DNA of 64,000 nt from Ruegeria spongiae. GTDB lineage: Bacteria; Pseudomonadota; Alphaproteobacteria; Rhodobacterales; Rhodobacteraceae. The notes under the pieces were generated by a model. That model was not told the DNA's origin and did no database searches. It saw only the letters and a list, made by a program, of their open reading frames with translations. Each line of letters starts with the position of its first letter. Position 1 is the first letter of the stretch. A program made the position numbers and the translations under genes. The stretch covers positions 62,001 through 126,000 of the forward strand of contig NZ_JAMFMB010000008.1 in the NCBI RefSeq assembly GCF_023502395.1. Reading direction: 5' to 3'. Positions 1-8,853 of this stretch are shown here, piece after piece.

Positions 1-524
1 ATCGCGATCACAATGGCGATCCAGTTGCCGAACACGAAGATATCGGCGTCCTGCAGGATCATACCGCTTGCGGTGTGCAGCGGCAGGTAGAACTCGGACA
101 GCAACGTCACCAGCACGATGGCCGTTCCCCCGATGATCAGGATCGAGCGCAGTCCGAGCACATTCGCCGAGATCGTCACAGGCCCCAGCAGCAGCAATGC
201 AAACGGGTTGTTGAGGCCCCCGGTCAGGTACAGAAGCGAGCCCAGCTGCAACAGATCAAACAGCACCATCAGGAAGTTCTCGAACTCGGACAGGCGCTTG
301 TTCTCGGGGAAAATGAAGATCGAGATCAGGTTGCCGATCACCGAAATGCCGACAGCCAGATAACACCAGGTCAGCTCAAGCTGCAGGTGATAGACGCGCT
401 GGGCAACGGTGATCGCCCCCAGTTGGCCGACGATCGCGACCCAGCGCAGCAGGATCAGGGTGCGCAGCCGAATCCAGCCGCTGCGTTCCTGACCGCGCCA
501 GAGGCTGCTATTGGAAATTGCCAT
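1..524 (-). CDS. regB: RegB/PrrB/ActS redox-sensing histidine kinase, 5' part only
   Basis: The first 174 codons lie in the window and the gene runs off the left edge. Reading from the ATG at 524, the protein starts with a short cytoplasmic tail followed by several hydrophobic helices. It carries the RLRTLILLRWVAI stretch near residue 20 and TGGLNNPF at about 101-108, the loop associated with ubiquinone sensing in the RegB family. The redox-box cysteine and kinase domains lie outside the window. It is divergent from senC and close to regA, the arrangement known from Rhodobacter. RegB normally phosphorylates RegA to control photosynthesis, respiration and carbon or nitrogen fixation genes. Assignment is firm; function in this strain is inferred. 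Confidence 0.93.
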   Translation of the reverse strand, partial: MAISNSSLWRGQERSGWIRLRTLILLRWVAIVGQLGAITVAQRVYHLQLELTWCYLAVGISVIGNLISIFIFPENKRLSEFENFLMVLFDLLQLGSLLYLTGGLNNPFALLLLGPVTISANVLGLRSILIIGGTAIVLVTLLSEFYLPLHTASGMILQDADIFVFGNWIAIVIA

Positions 525-614
525 TGGTCAACTATGTCCCGTTGCAAAGGCCGACCAAGTTGATAGGTCTCACGGCCAATATGTTCAACATCTCATTCTT
601 CGAGGTTCAACGCC

Positions 615-1235
615 ATGCCCCGTCTCTATGCCGTTCTGGCCGCCGTCTTTGTGCTGCTGTTGCTTGCCGTAACCTGGCTGATGACGAGAGGCGGGTCGTC
701 GGATGACCAGTTCGCGCAATGCCGCGCCAGTCAGATCGCGGGTGGGGCCGGGGCGATCGGCGGCCCGTTCGAACTGGTCAACGCCAAGGGTGAAACCGTC
801 ACCGACACCGATGTGATCACCGAACCGACGCTGCTGTATTTCGGTTATACGTTCTGCCCGGATGTCTGCCCCTTCGACATGGCGCGCAATGCCGACGCGG
901 TGGATGTTCTGGAAAGCCGGGGGCAGATGGTGACGCCCGTCTTCATCTCGATCGACCCGGGGCGCGACACCCCCGAGGTGGTCGGCGATTATGCCGAGAA
1001 CCTGCATGAGCGGCTGATCGGACTGACCGGCTCGCCCGAACAGGTCAAGGCGGCCAGCAAGGCGTACAAGACCTATTACAAGGCGCAGGACGCATCCGAC
1101 GAGTTCTATCTGGTCGACCATTCGACCTTCACCTATCTGGTTCTGCCGGAACACGGGTTTGTGGAGTTTTTCCGCCGCGAGATCGAGCCCGAGCAGATGG
1201 CCGACCAGATTGGCTGCTTTCTGGACGCAGCGTGA
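615..1235 (+). CDS. senC: SenC/PrrC, SCO1-family copper chaperone
   Basis: A 206-residue membrane-anchored thioredoxin-fold protein. An uncleaved N-terminal helix (about 5-22) places the domain in the periplasm. The copper-binding set of the SCO1 family is complete: C81 and C85 in FCPDVCP and H169 in VDHST. Family members insert copper into cytochrome oxidase, and in Rhodobacter this gene modulates RegB signalling. It is divergent from regB with a 90-base gap and is followed 90 bases later by regA on the same strand, so senC-regA probably form one transcript. Confidence 0.93.
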   Translation: MPRLYAVLAAVFVLLLLAVTWLMTRGGSSDDQFAQCRASQIAGGAGAIGGPFELVNAKGETVTDTDVITEPTLLYFGYTFCPDVCPFDMARNADAVDVLESRGQMVTPVFISIDPGRDTPEVVGDYAENLHERLIGLTGSPEQVKAASKAYKTYYKAQDASDEFYLVDHSTFTYLVLPEHGFVEFFRREIEPEQMADQIGCFLDAA

Positions 1236-1325
1236 CATCTGCAACCACGTTTGACCTTTCAGGTTGGGCCGTTAATACTGCGGTGCAGCCACATAGACCC
1301 CCGAAAAACAATGGAATGAACGAAT

Positions 1326-1880
1326 ATGGTCGACACTCCGCAGCTTGAAATCGGGCCAGACAAATCGCTTCTTCTGGTTGACGATGATGAGTCGTTTCTG
1401 AGACGTCTGGCCAAGGCGATGGAAAAGCGCGGCTTCGAGATTGAGACCGCCGGTTCCGTCGCCGCAGGGCGCGCCATCGCCACCGCCCGCCCGCCCGCCT
1501 ATGCCGTGGTCGATCTGCGGTTGGAGGATGGCAACGGTCTGGACGTGGTCGAGGTGCTGCGCGAGAAACGCCCCGATTGCCGGGTGGTGGTGCTGACCGG
1601 TTATGGTGCGATCGCAACCGCCGTGGCGGCGGTGAAAATCGGCGCGACGGACTACCTCTCGAAACCCGCAGACGCCACCGACATCATGAACGCGCTGTTG
1701 GCAGGCAGCGATGAGCTGCCGCCGCCCCCGGAAAACCCGATGAGCGCTGATCGGGTGCGTTGGGAACATATCCAGCGCGTCTATGAGCTGTGCGACCGCA
1801 ACGTCAGCGAAACCGCCCGACGTCTGAACATGCACCGCAGGACATTGCAGCGGATATTGGCGAAACGCAGCCCTCGGTAG
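1326..1880 (+). CDS. regA: RegA/PrrA/ActR global redox response regulator
   Basis: A 184-residue two-domain regulator. The receiver domain (about 15-125) has the acidic pair D19/D20, phosphoacceptor D63 in VVDLRLEDG and K113 in YLSKP. A proline-rich linker (LPPPPENP) leads to a Fis-type helix-turn-helix at about 155-184 (NVSETARRLNMHRRTLQRIL), the part of RegA that is nearly invariant in alphaproteobacteria. It is the cognate partner of RegB across the promoter region. The length matches the family. Confidence 0.95.
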   Translation: MVDTPQLEIGPDKSLLLVDDDESFLRRLAKAMEKRGFEIETAGSVAAGRAIATARPPAYAVVDLRLEDGNGLDVVEVLREKRPDCRVVVLTGYGAIATAVAAVKIGATDYLSKPADATDIMNALLAGSDELPPPPENPMSADRVRWEHIQRVYELCDRNVSETARRLNMHRRTLQRILAKRSPR

Positions 1881-1989
1881 TCAAGAACGGCGTGCGCATC
1901 AATTGACGGTTTAGTGATTTGATACTTGCAGCGCTGTCCCGGAGTGTTGGGGTACTACCCTCCCTCTTTCTCAACAACTGGATGGATCA

Positions 1990-2361
1990 ATGATCGGCTA
2001 TGTGACTGTTGGCGTTTCGGACATGGATCGCGCAAAGAATTTCTACACCAACCTGTTTGCTGAAAAGGGGGCCAAAGTCGTCATCGATGCCGGGCGCATA
2101 GCCTTTATTGGAAATGACCCTGCGGCGCCGATGCTGGCTGTATGCGAGCCTTACGATGGCGAGGAGTGCTCGAATGGCAATGGTGGCATGATTGCCTTTG
2201 CGGCTGCCTCCAAGGACGAGGCCAAGGCGTTGTACGACAAAGCCATCAGCCTTGGCGCAACCGATGAGGGCGCGCCCGGCCAGCGTATTCCCGACCGATT
2301 CTATGGCGGTTACGCGCGTGATCTGGATGGCAACAAACTGTGCTTTTACGTCTTTGGTTAG
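1990..2361 (+). CDS. VOC-family (glyoxalase/bleomycin-resistance fold) protein
   Basis: A 123-residue single VOC module. It opens with the usual MIGYVTVGVSDMDRAKNFY beta-alpha unit and ends with RDLDGNKLCFYVFG, which supplies the terminal glutamate/aspartate-rich strand typical of this fold. Such proteins act as lyases, dioxygenases or antibiotic-binding proteins, and the sequence does not tell which. It stands alone between regA and a convergent HD-domain gene. Substrate unknown. Confidence 0.8.
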   Translation: MIGYVTVGVSDMDRAKNFYTNLFAEKGAKVVIDAGRIAFIGNDPAAPMLAVCEPYDGEECSNGNGGMIAFAAASKDEAKALYDKAISLGATDEGAPGQRIPDRFYGGYARDLDGNKLCFYVFG

Positions 2362-2460
2362 GCGTTGACCTGATGGTCTGGCAAACGTGACGTATCACTC
2401 GTTGCCCGCAACATCTGGCGAGTAGCGGTTCGATATAGACATTTTTTGCCAGACGCAGGT

Positions 2461-3054
2461 TCACATATTTTTTATCAATGCCAAATGCCGGTCCGTATAG
2501 GCGCGTCGCACCTCCACCGGAGGGCGCAGCGTGATCTGTAGCCCCTCCATCACCGCTTTGTCCGGGCGACCGAAGAATTTGGTGGCCTCGGCCTCAGAAA
2601 ACCCGGCGATCTGAGTGGCCTCCATCCAGGCGCTGATCTTGTCGGCCTTCTTGATCTGACGTTTCACGGTCGCGGGCACGGCGGCAGGCAGGCCGAAGCG
2701 GATATGGATCGCGGCGGCCAGCCGGTCATCGAGCTTACCGTAATCGGGCCCGACGGCGGATTTCACCGGTGAGATCATGTCGCCGATCACGTATTCCGGC
2801 GCATCGTGCAGCAAGGCGGCAAGGTGCCATTTCGCGGGCGCTTTGGGGGAAATCCGGCCAAAAAGCGCCTCAACCAGCAAAGAATGTTCAGCCACGGAAT
2901 AGGCGAAATCGCCCTTGGTCTGGCCGTTCCAGCGGGCCACAAAGGCCAATCCGTGGGCGATATCCTCGATCTCGATATCCACCGGGGTCGGATCCAGTAA
3001 GTCCAGTCGCCGCCCCGATAACATCCGCTGCCATGCCCGTGTTTGCGTTGCCAT
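2461..3054 (-). CDS. HD-domain hydrolase, YfbR-like nucleotidase family
   Basis: A 197-residue protein with the metal-binding HD signature: H57 (VAEHSLL), H83-D84 (ALLHDAPEY) and D138 (KKADK). The ALLHDAPE and GDMISPVK segments match the YfbR / HD_3 type, whose characterised E. coli member is a 5'-deoxynucleotidase, so a nucleotide phosphohydrolase role is plausible. It is single on the minus strand and convergent with the VOC gene, separated by about 100 bases with no clear terminator. Confidence 0.8.
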   Translation of the reverse strand: MATQTRAWQRMLSGRRLDLLDPTPVDIEIEDIAHGLAFVARWNGQTKGDFAYSVAEHSLLVEALFGRISPKAPAKWHLAALLHDAPEYVIGDMISPVKSAVGPDYGKLDDRLAAAIHIRFGLPAAVPATVKRQIKKADKISAWMEATQIAGFSEAEATKFFGRPDKAVMEGLQITLRPPVEVRRAYTDRHLALIKNM

Positions 3055-3262
3055 TCAGCCACAGCCTTTCATGTTCGCCATGTTTTTGCCACATTTCGAT
3101 CGCACAATGTTCTCTATCCTGATCACGCATTGCGAACAAATTATTGAGCGCCCGTGGTTTGAAATTCGGGTACGGGATCACGATATATTAATCGAGGGGG
3201 ACGCATATTTTCCTCCCTAAGCGGCCCTCTCAGACAGAAACCTGTAACGAAAGGAGCTTGCC

Positions 3263-3577
3263 ATGTTCAAGCGTTTGTTGGGTGTTGCCCTGACTTTCGG
3301 TATGGCCGCCACTGCGCCGCCTGCCTTTGCCGCCTCTTGCGGAGCCCGCGACAGTGTTGTCGCCAATCTGAAAGACAAATATGCCGAGCAATTAAAGGTC
3401 GGCGGTCTTCAGAATGTACGTGGCTCACATTCGGTGATGGAAATCTGGACCTCTGCGGAAACCGGCACATTCACCGTTCTACTGACTCAGGCCAACGGCA
3501 TTTCCTGCATTGTCGCCGCCGGCACTGATTTTTTCGAAGCCGTCCCAGCTGTTGTTCCGGACGGTACGCCAAGTTGA
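3263..3577 (+). CDS. Small secreted protein of unknown function
   Basis: Codes for 104 residues. A cleavable signal peptide is clear (charged start, hydrophobic core, cleavage after about residue 24 at AFA-A), giving a mature domain of about 80 residues with two cysteines. AAAGGAGC lies just upstream of the ATG as ribosome-binding site. I do not recognise a family. It probably acts in the periplasm and may be disulfide-bonded through its two cysteines. Confidence 0.7.
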   Translation: MFKRLLGVALTFGMAATAPPAFAASCGARDSVVANLKDKYAEQLKVGGLQNVRGSHSVMEIWTSAETGTFTVLLTQANGISCIVAAGTDFFEAVPAVVPDGTPS

Positions 3578-3695
3578 CCCGGGGCCAGTTTTAGCGAACG
3601 CGTCCCCTCCCCCTCTCCCCCAAACATAGGCCGAAGCGGTCGGAGCCCCAATCCTGTGGGTCGTGCTGCGCATTGAGCGCTGCGGGTGTGAGTTC

Positions 3696-4676
3696 CTATC
3701 GCAGCAGGTCCAGATCACCCTGGAAGCGATCAAGGAACTGCGCGGTTTTCTTGCTTGATGCCAGGTGCCGGATCAGCATCTTGCGCATTTTCCAGCTGTT
3801 TGGCGCGAGGGTGGCGGCCTCGGATCGGATGATATCGGTGTCCGGGAAATAGCGCGCGGCAAACCGTCTGAACGCATTCGCGAATCTCGGGCTGAGTTCG
3901 CCTTTCGGGTCTTTCCACGGTTTTGTGCCACCGATGAAATGTACCAGATTGGGTTCCTGCTGCATCGCAAACAGGCGCGAAGACCAGGTGAACTGCCAGT
4001 TCCAGACCGGATTGAGCTCGGCCCATTCCCCCTGCAGCGTTGCATTATACAGGTTCTGGTCGTGGCGGATCATGATTTCGGCGTTGGCCTTGCCCAGGGC
4101 GACGCAGCGATTCAGCAGATCCTGTGCATTGTAGCGCGCCACATCCATCAGAATGACACCCGCATTGAAATACCGCGCGGTCGGCAGGTCGAGAATCTTG
4201 AACTGCCTCGGCCTGCGGTTGGGTGTTCGCCACTGCATGTTGTCGCGAACTGCGGCAATCGGGTAGGGCGCGAAATCCAGCTTCAGCAACGCGCCGAAAT
4301 CCCCACCCTGAACGAAGATGTCACTGTCCAGGTACAGGATGCGGTCATATTCGTCGGCAAAGGCCTCTGGCAGGGCAAGCCGCAAGTAAACGTCATGGGA
4401 CTTGCCCGCGTCCAGCCGCAGGCCCTGAAACAGATCTCCGGTCTGTACCTGGCAGAGCCGGATATCGAGATGCGCAAGGCTTTCAGGGATGGTCACCGGA
4501 CGCTCGCCGTAGCACAGGCAGATGTCGAAATCTCGGTCCGAATGCAGCGCGGCGATCTGCGAAATCGCGTGCGCGGCGAAGACGAGGTAGTTCTGATCGC
4601 AGCAGAACATGATTGCCCTGCGCGCGTTTGCAGGACGCGAAGCCGTCACTTGTGGCGTTCGTGTGTTCGATCCCAT
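3696..4676 (-). CDS. Glycosyltransferase family 8 protein
   Basis: A 326-residue retaining glycosyltransferase of the LgtC/GT8 type. It shows the metal-binding DSD at 117-119 (LYLDSDIFV), the acceptor-site block RYFNAGVILMDV (about 168-179), and the HFIGGTKPW block at about 246-254 that closes the nucleotide-sugar site. The ATG at 4676 fits the family length; the open frame continues upstream only as antisense to ahcY. It is the sole glycosyltransferase here, so its acceptor (lipopolysaccharide or other glycan) cannot be named. Confidence 0.85.
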   Translation of the reverse strand: MGSNTRTPQVTASRPANARRAIMFCCDQNYLVFAAHAISQIAALHSDRDFDICLCYGERPVTIPESLAHLDIRLCQVQTGDLFQGLRLDAGKSHDVYLRLALPEAFADEYDRILYLDSDIFVQGGDFGALLKLDFAPYPIAAVRDNMQWRTPNRRPRQFKILDLPTARYFNAGVILMDVARYNAQDLLNRCVALGKANAEIMIRHDQNLYNATLQGEWAELNPVWNWQFTWSSRLFAMQQEPNLVHFIGGTKPWKDPKGELSPRFANAFRRFAARYFPDTDIIRSEAATLAPNSWKMRKMLIRHLASSKKTAQFLDRFQGDLDLLR

Positions 4677-4817
4677 CGAAAATCCTGATCCAGTAACTGT
4701 CAGATTTGGCGTGGCCGACGGTATCTCAGAATTGAGTCCACCGGGCAATATGGATTCGCGTTGTGAGGCCCTTGTTTGAATGATAGAGGGCTTTTTCAAA
4801 TGAGCTGGAGTATTGTG

Positions 4818-6206
4818 ATGAGCACAGACTACGTCGTCAAAGACATTTCGCTGGCCGAATTTGGCCGCAAGGAACTGGATATTGCTGAAACCGAGATGCC
4901 GGGGCTGATGTCCCTTCGCGCGGAATATGGCGAGGCCAAGCCGCTGAAAGGCGCTCGGATTGTCGGGTCTTTGCACATGACCATTCAAACGGCGGTTCTG
5001 ATCGAAACGCTGGTTGCGCTGGGCGCGGATGTACGCTGGGCGTCCTGCAACATCTTCTCGACCCAGGACCATGCCGCCGCAGCCATTGCCGCGGCCGGTG
5101 TCCCTGTATTCGCCATCAAGGGCCAGACCCTGGAGGAGCACTGGGACTACCTCGACAAATCCTTCCTGTTCGAAGACGGCCCCAACATGATCCTTGATGA
5201 TGGCGGCGACGCGACACTCTATATCCTGCTGGGTGCGCGCGCCGAAGCAGGTGAGGACATCATCCCTGTGCCGGGTTCGGAAGAGGAAGCGGCCATCAAG
5301 GCCCAGATCGCCAAGCGCATGGCGGCCTCGCCGGGCTGGTTCACCAAGATGCGTGGCCAGATCCAGGGCGTGTCCGAGGAAACCACCACCGGCGTCAACC
5401 GCCTGTACCAACTGGTCAAGGAGGGTCAGCTGCCCTTCCCGGCGATCAACGTGAATGACAGTGTCACCAAGTCGAAATTCGACAACAAATACGGCTGCAA
5501 GGAATCGCTGGTCGACGGCATCCGCCGCGCCACCGACACGATGATGGCCGGCAAGGTTGCCGTGGTCTGCGGTTACGGCGATGTGGGCAAAGGCTCCGCC
5601 GCGTCGCTGCGCGGTGCCGGTGCCCGTGTGAAAGTGACCGAAGTGGACCCGATCTGCGCCCTGCAGGCCGCCATGGACGGGTTCGAAGTGACCCTGCTGG
5701 AAGACGAAGTTGCCAGCGCCGATGTGTTCATCACCACCACCGGCAACAAGGACGTGATCCGCATCGAGCATATGCGCGCGATGAAGGACATGGCCATCGT
5801 CGGCAATATCGGCCATTTCGACAATGAAATTCAGGTGGCGAACCTGAAGAACCACAAATGGACCAACATCAAGGAACAGGTGGACATGATCGAGATGCCT
5901 TCGGGCAGCCGCATCATCCTGCTGTCGGAGGGCCGCTTGCTGAACCTTGGCAACGCCACCGGCCATCCGTCGTTTGTGATGTCGGCGTCCTTTACCAACC
6001 AGGTCCTGGCCCAGATCGAGCTGTTCACCAAAGGCGATCAGTACGACAACGAGGTCTATATCCTGCCCAAGCATCTGGACGAAAAGGTCGCCCGCCTGCA
6101 TCTGGATCGGATCGGCGTCAAGCTGACCAAGATGGACAGTGAGCAGGCCGCCTATATCGGCGTCAAACCCGAGGGTCCCTACAAGCCTGAACATTACCGG
6201 TATTGA
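4818..6206 (+). CDS. ahcY: Adenosylhomocysteinase
   Basis: A 462-residue S-adenosyl-L-homocysteine hydrolase, which splits SAH to homocysteine and adenosine in the methyl cycle. The substrate region [14 protein letters not shown] and the NAD-binding Rossmann motif [11 protein letters not shown] are present, as is the C-terminal [13 protein letters not shown] tail that reaches the neighbouring subunit. I chose the ATG at 4818 because GGAG sits seven bases upstream and the protein then begins [10 protein letters not shown] as in relatives; an earlier in-frame ATG would add 14 unrelated residues. An intrinsic terminator follows. ahcY lies near regA in Rhodobacter relatives too. Confidence 0.97.
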   Translation: MSTDYVVKDISLAEFGRKELDIAETEMPGLMSLRAEYGEAKPLKGARIVGSLHMTIQTAVLIETLVALGADVRWASCNIFSTQDHAAAAIAAAGVPVFAIKGQTLEEHWDYLDKSFLFEDGPNMILDDGGDATLYILLGARAEAGEDIIPVPGSEEEAAIKAQIAKRMAASPGWFTKMRGQIQGVSEETTTGVNRLYQLVKEGQLPFPAINVNDSVTKSKFDNKYGCKESLVDGIRRATDTMMAGKVAVVCGYGDVGKGSAASLRGAGARVKVTEVDPICALQAAMDGFEVTLLEDEVASADVFITTTGNKDVIRIEHMRAMKDMAIVGNIGHFDNEIQVANLKNHKWTNIKEQVDMIEMPSGSRIILLSEGRLLNLGNATGHPSFVMSASFTNQVLAQIELFTKGDQYDNEVYILPKHLDEKVARLHLDRIGVKLTKMDSEQAAYIGVKPEGPYKPEHYRY

Positions 6207-6216
6207 TCCGGTCAGC

Positions 6217-6250
6217 GGCCGGGCGGCGCGTCTGCCCGGCCTCTTTCCCC
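6217..6250 (+). terminator. Intrinsic terminator of ahcY
   Basis: An 8-bp perfect inverted repeat (GGCCGGGC / GCCCGGCC, 6217-6224 with 6234-6241) around a nine-base loop is followed by TCTTTC. It starts ten bases after the ahcY stop codon. The T-tract is short, which is common in GC-rich genomes. Confidence 0.7.
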
Positions 6251-6310
6251 GACACGTGTTCTGACGCGCAATCTTATCTGAAAACCGGCTGCCAACTTTC
6301 GGATTGCGCT

Positions 6311-6958
6311 TTAGCGCAAGGACGGCATGAAATCGCCGCGTCCCTGCGGTGTCATGTCCAGAACATTCCAGAGCGGCCAGACCGTATCCATATGCCGTGG
6401 ATGCCAGGGGCTGGGTTCAAACAGCATCTCGGACCCCCAGAAATGATGAATGCCGTTCCCGTCGCGGCAAAAGACATTCATCATCGGCATTTGATTGCCT
6501 TCGGAACTCTCTGCCAGATAATCGCTCTGATAAGTCGTTCCCAAAGCCGAGTAGATCGGCAACGCCTGCCAGCCCATATGCTGTGACAAAGCGGTCAGTT
6601 TTTCCGGCGTGTTCTGCGCGACGATGACAAGCGACATTCGCCGCGCCAGTTGCGCGGCATGACCACAAAACCCGTCCAGAAGCGACGAACAGGCGGGACA
6701 GGGCGCGTCAGCGTTTGGACCATACATCAGCGAATAGATCGCCAGCGTGTCGTGATCGCCGAACAACGTTGACAGCGGCGCGGCAGTGCCATCCAGTGCG
6801 GCAAAGCTGTAATCCTCGGCGATGGCCCCACCCTTGGGCAATTCGCGCCGCAGCGCCGCGACCTCTTCGGTCTTCTGGCGCAGCTCCAGTTCAGAGAGCA
6901 GCAACGCGTTGCGCGCGTCGCGATAGGCGGGGGTCTCATTGGGAAAAGATGCGGTCAC
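6311..6958 (-). CDS. DUF899 family thioredoxin-like protein
   Basis: A 215-residue cytoplasmic protein of the DUF899 (AhpC/TSA-like) family. A helical N-terminus containing ELELRQKTEEVAALRREL precedes a thioredoxin-type fold with C87 and C90 in CPACSSLLDGF. The family-typical C-terminal RHMDTVWPLWNVLDMTPQGR is present. A redox role is suggested by the CxxC pair, but no reaction is established for the family. It is transcribed toward ahcY with no partner gene. Confidence 0.82.
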   Translation of the reverse strand: MTASFPNETPAYRDARNALLLSELELRQKTEEVAALRRELPKGGAIAEDYSFAALDGTAAPLSTLFGDHDTLAIYSLMYGPNADAPCPACSSLLDGFCGHAAQLARRMSLVIVAQNTPEKLTALSQHMGWQALPIYSALGTTYQSDYLAESSEGNQMPMMNVFCRDGNGIHHFWGSEMLFEPSPWHPRHMDTVWPLWNVLDMTPQGRGDFMPSLR

Positions 6959-7154
6959 TTTTTTGGCCTCGCAGTCTGTGCAGAATATTGTTTAACTAAA
7001 ATGTAAAATAAAATCCACGGAATCACAACAGGTCGCGGCGCAGTCACTGTAAGGGGGAGCCGAGCGGAATTTTCCCTTTGAGCGGTTTGGCTGGCTGACT
7101 AGCCTGCGCGGCGGGAGTGACAGGCCCGCACACACAAACCAAGGGAGACTTGCA

Positions 7155-7496
7155 ATGGGAAAACGTGACGAGTTGGTCGCGCAATACGCAGATGATCTGA
7201 AAAGCAAATGCGGGATCGACCCCGATATGGATCTGTTGACCAAGGTGACCATCGGCTGCGGTCCGGCGATCTATGACGCCGATGCCGCCACCGTTGCCTC
7301 CAGCCAGGACAGCGAGCTGGAAACGGTCAGGAAGAATTTTCTCATCAAGAAACTGGGTCTTGCCGACGGGCCCGAGTTGATGGATGGCATCAATTCGGTT
7401 GTCGACATCTACGGCAAATCCGAACGCAACAAATACCGCGCCGTCGTTTACTACATGCTGACCAAGCATTTCGGCAAGGAATCGGTCTACGGATAA
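7155..7496 (+). CDS. DUF2853 family protein
   Basis: A 113-residue acidic, helical protein recognised as DUF2853 from KSKCGIDPDMDLLTKV, the IYDADAATVASSQ segment and the C-terminal KYRAVVYYMLTKHFG. The family is small and uncharacterised. A good ribosome-binding site (AGGGAGA) lies about eight bases before the ATG. It is monocistronic, with an intrinsic terminator downstream. Confidence 0.82.
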   Translation: MGKRDELVAQYADDLKSKCGIDPDMDLLTKVTIGCGPAIYDADAATVASSQDSELETVRKNFLIKKLGLADGPELMDGINSVVDIYGKSERNKYRAVVYYMLTKHFGKESVYG

Positions 7497-7516
7497 GGAC
7501 GCCGCAGACCTGAAAG

Positions 7517-7550
7517 CGCCCATCGGGAACAGGTGGGCGTTTCGCATTTT
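7517..7550 (+). terminator. Intrinsic terminator of the DUF2853 gene
   Basis: CGCCCA (7517-7522) pairs with TGGGCG (7534-7539), followed by a T-rich run (TTTCGCATTTT). It lies 20 bases past the stop codon. Confidence 0.65.
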
Positions 7551-7597
7551 AACTCAATCTGAAATGCTTTGAGTTTGCCAAAAGCGGCGTTTTGGCA
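7551..7597. repeat. Two adjacent intergenic hairpins
   Basis: Two perfect inverted repeats lie almost back to back: AACTCAA / TTGAGTT (7551-7557 and 7569-7575) and TGCCAAAA / TTTTGGCA (7576-7583 and 7590-7597). Neither is followed by a T-run, so they are not obvious terminators; a REP-like or mRNA-end structure is possible. Confidence 0.5.
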
Positions 7598-7673
7598 GAT
7601 AGTCAAGCCAAGGACCAGGACGGTCAAACCTTCGAATTTTTTCGCGTGTGGTGAGTAGGGAGCACGTGGGGAC

Positions 7674-7705
7674 GGGGAAGGTTCTGTATCGTCAGGACCT
7701 TCCCC
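7674..7705 (-). repeat. Inverted repeat past the DUF1761 gene, possible terminator
   Basis: GGGGAAGGT (7674-7682) pairs with ACCTTCCCC (7697-7705), and the stem extends inward by CTG/CAG after one mismatch. It starts 18 bases after the stop of the minus-strand gene. No T-run follows on either strand, so it may be a transcript-end stabiliser rather than a terminator. Confidence 0.5.
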
Positions 7706-7723
7706 AATTTACCGTCAAACCCC

Positions 7724-8119
7724 TCAGAAAAGCGCCAGAACCAAGCCCATGATACCGCAGGCAAGCGTGGCATAGCCGCCATCGATCAGCGTCAGCTTGA
7801 ACGGTCGCATGGCGTACATGTTGTTCAGCGCGATCCAGGGCGAAATGAAGAACAACCCGACCCCGATCCCACTGACCAGACCTGCGCCAAGTGAGGTGAT
7901 ACCGCTCATGCGGAACACATGGCTCATCATGCCGGCAACGATCAGCTGCAGAACAAAGCCAAGCGCAAAGATCTTGGGGTTCATCCCGCCTTCGGGCTGT
8001 CCATCCGGCCCGCGCGGCACGCCCGAGGCTTCCATCCACGGCTCGGCAAGCTTCATGTACCAGACCGACCCGACCGCAAATGCCGCAACCGCAGCGACGA
8101 GGATGTTAAGCAGTTCCAT
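7724..8119 (-). CDS. DUF1761 family small membrane protein
   Basis: Codes for 131 residues with four predicted membrane segments and the DUF1761 hallmarks: FAVGSVWYMKL in the first helix, a GMNPKIFALGF segment and the SPWIALNNMYAMRPFKLTLIDGGY loop. The ATG at 8119 is preceded by GCGGAG seven bases upstream; an in-frame ATG 28 codons earlier overlaps the EVE gene and lacks family similarity. Function unknown. It follows the tsaD-gpsA-YciI-EVE operon on the same strand after about 40 bases and could be cotranscribed. Confidence 0.82.
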   Translation of the reverse strand: MELLNILVAAVAAFAVGSVWYMKLAEPWMEASGVPRGPDGQPEGGMNPKIFALGFVLQLIVAGMMSHVFRMSGITSLGAGLVSGIGVGLFFISPWIALNNMYAMRPFKLTLIDGGYATLACGIMGLVLALF

Positions 8120-8160
8120 ATGTGAATTCTCCGCTATAGGTCTGCCCAGAGGATGCCCGA

Positions 8161-8583
8161 TCAGTCCGGTTCTGTCTGCCCCAGCGCGCAGATTTTGCGC
8201 CATTCCGCTTCGGTCACGGGCTGAACCGACAAGCGCGAGTTCTTGACCAGCACCATCTCAGCCAGTGCTTCTTCGGCCTTGATGTCGTTCAAAGAGACGG
8301 GTTCGGTGAAGCGCCGGATCGCCTTGATATCCACGCATTCCCAGCGCGGATCGTCGGTGGTGCTGTCGGGGTGGGCCTCGGCGCAGACCTCGACGATGCC
8401 GACCACGGATTTTTCCTTTTGCGAGTGGTAGAAGAAGCCGCGATCGCCCAGTTTCATCTCGCGCATGAAATTGCGGGCCTGATAGTTGCGCACGCCGTCC
8501 CATTCCTCGCCCGCATCGCCCTTCGCGACCTGCTGATCCCAGCTCCAGGTCGAGGGTTCGGATTTGAACAACCAATATGCCAT
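8161..8583 (-). CDS. EVE-domain protein
   Basis: A 140-residue single EVE domain (PUA-like fold), beginning MAYWLFKSEPSTWSWD and carrying the family blocks GVRNYQARNFMREM and GDRGFFYHSQ. EVE domains bind modified bases in nucleic acids. The ATG at 8583 overlaps the YciI stop by one base (TGATG), indicating translational coupling. It is the last gene of the tsaD-gpsA-YciI-EVE set. Confidence 0.9.
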   Translation of the reverse strand: MAYWLFKSEPSTWSWDQQVAKGDAGEEWDGVRNYQARNFMREMKLGDRGFFYHSQKEKSVVGIVEVCAEAHPDSTTDDPRWECVDIKAIRRFTEPVSLNDIKAEEALAEMVLVKNSRLSVQPVTEAEWRKICALGQTEPD

Positions 8584-8852
8584 CACCCGACTACCTTCTT
8601 CCACGCGATCAATTCGACGGATTGGAACAGCCCCGCCTTCGCATAGGGGTCATTGTCGGCCCATTCTTGCGCCGCCGCCATATCCGCCACATCCAGAATG
8701 ATCAGCGATCCGATCATCTGCTCGCCATCCAGCAACGGACCGGCCTGCGCAACTACGCCGGTCTCTTCGATATAGGCCAGATGCGCCGTGCGGTTGTCCA
8801 GACGGGTTTGCAGGGCGCCATCCTTGTCGCGTGCGATCAGGGCTATCGGCAT
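8583..8852 (-). CDS. YciI family protein
   Basis: An 89-residue protein of the YciI / YCII-related dimeric alpha-beta barrel fold. It has the family pattern HLAYIEETG ... GPLLDGEQMIGSLIILDV ... WADNDPYAKAGLF. The aspartates and histidine of this pocket are those thought to be catalytic or ligand-binding in relatives, but no physiological reaction is known. It starts one base after the gpsA stop and overlaps the EVE gene by one base. Confidence 0.87.
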   Translation of the reverse strand: MPIALIARDKDGALQTRLDNRTAHLAYIEETGVVAQAGPLLDGEQMIGSLIILDVADMAAAQEWADNDPYAKAGLFQSVELIAWKKVVG

Positions 8853-8853
8853 G

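Noticed and set aside
75-563. Plus-strand frame over regB
   Set aside because: Glutamine- and arginine-rich shadow of the regB coding strand; the reverse frame has clear RegB motifs.
4677-4817. SAH or SAM riboswitch before ahcY
   Set aside because: I looked for the compact SAM/SAH and SAH aptamer cores and saw no convincing match; a covariance-model search would be decisive.
3696-6194. Very long minus-strand open frame across ahcY
   Set aside because: Only the part from 4676 down encodes a GT8 protein. The rest is antisense to ahcY, a common effect of GC-rich codon bias.
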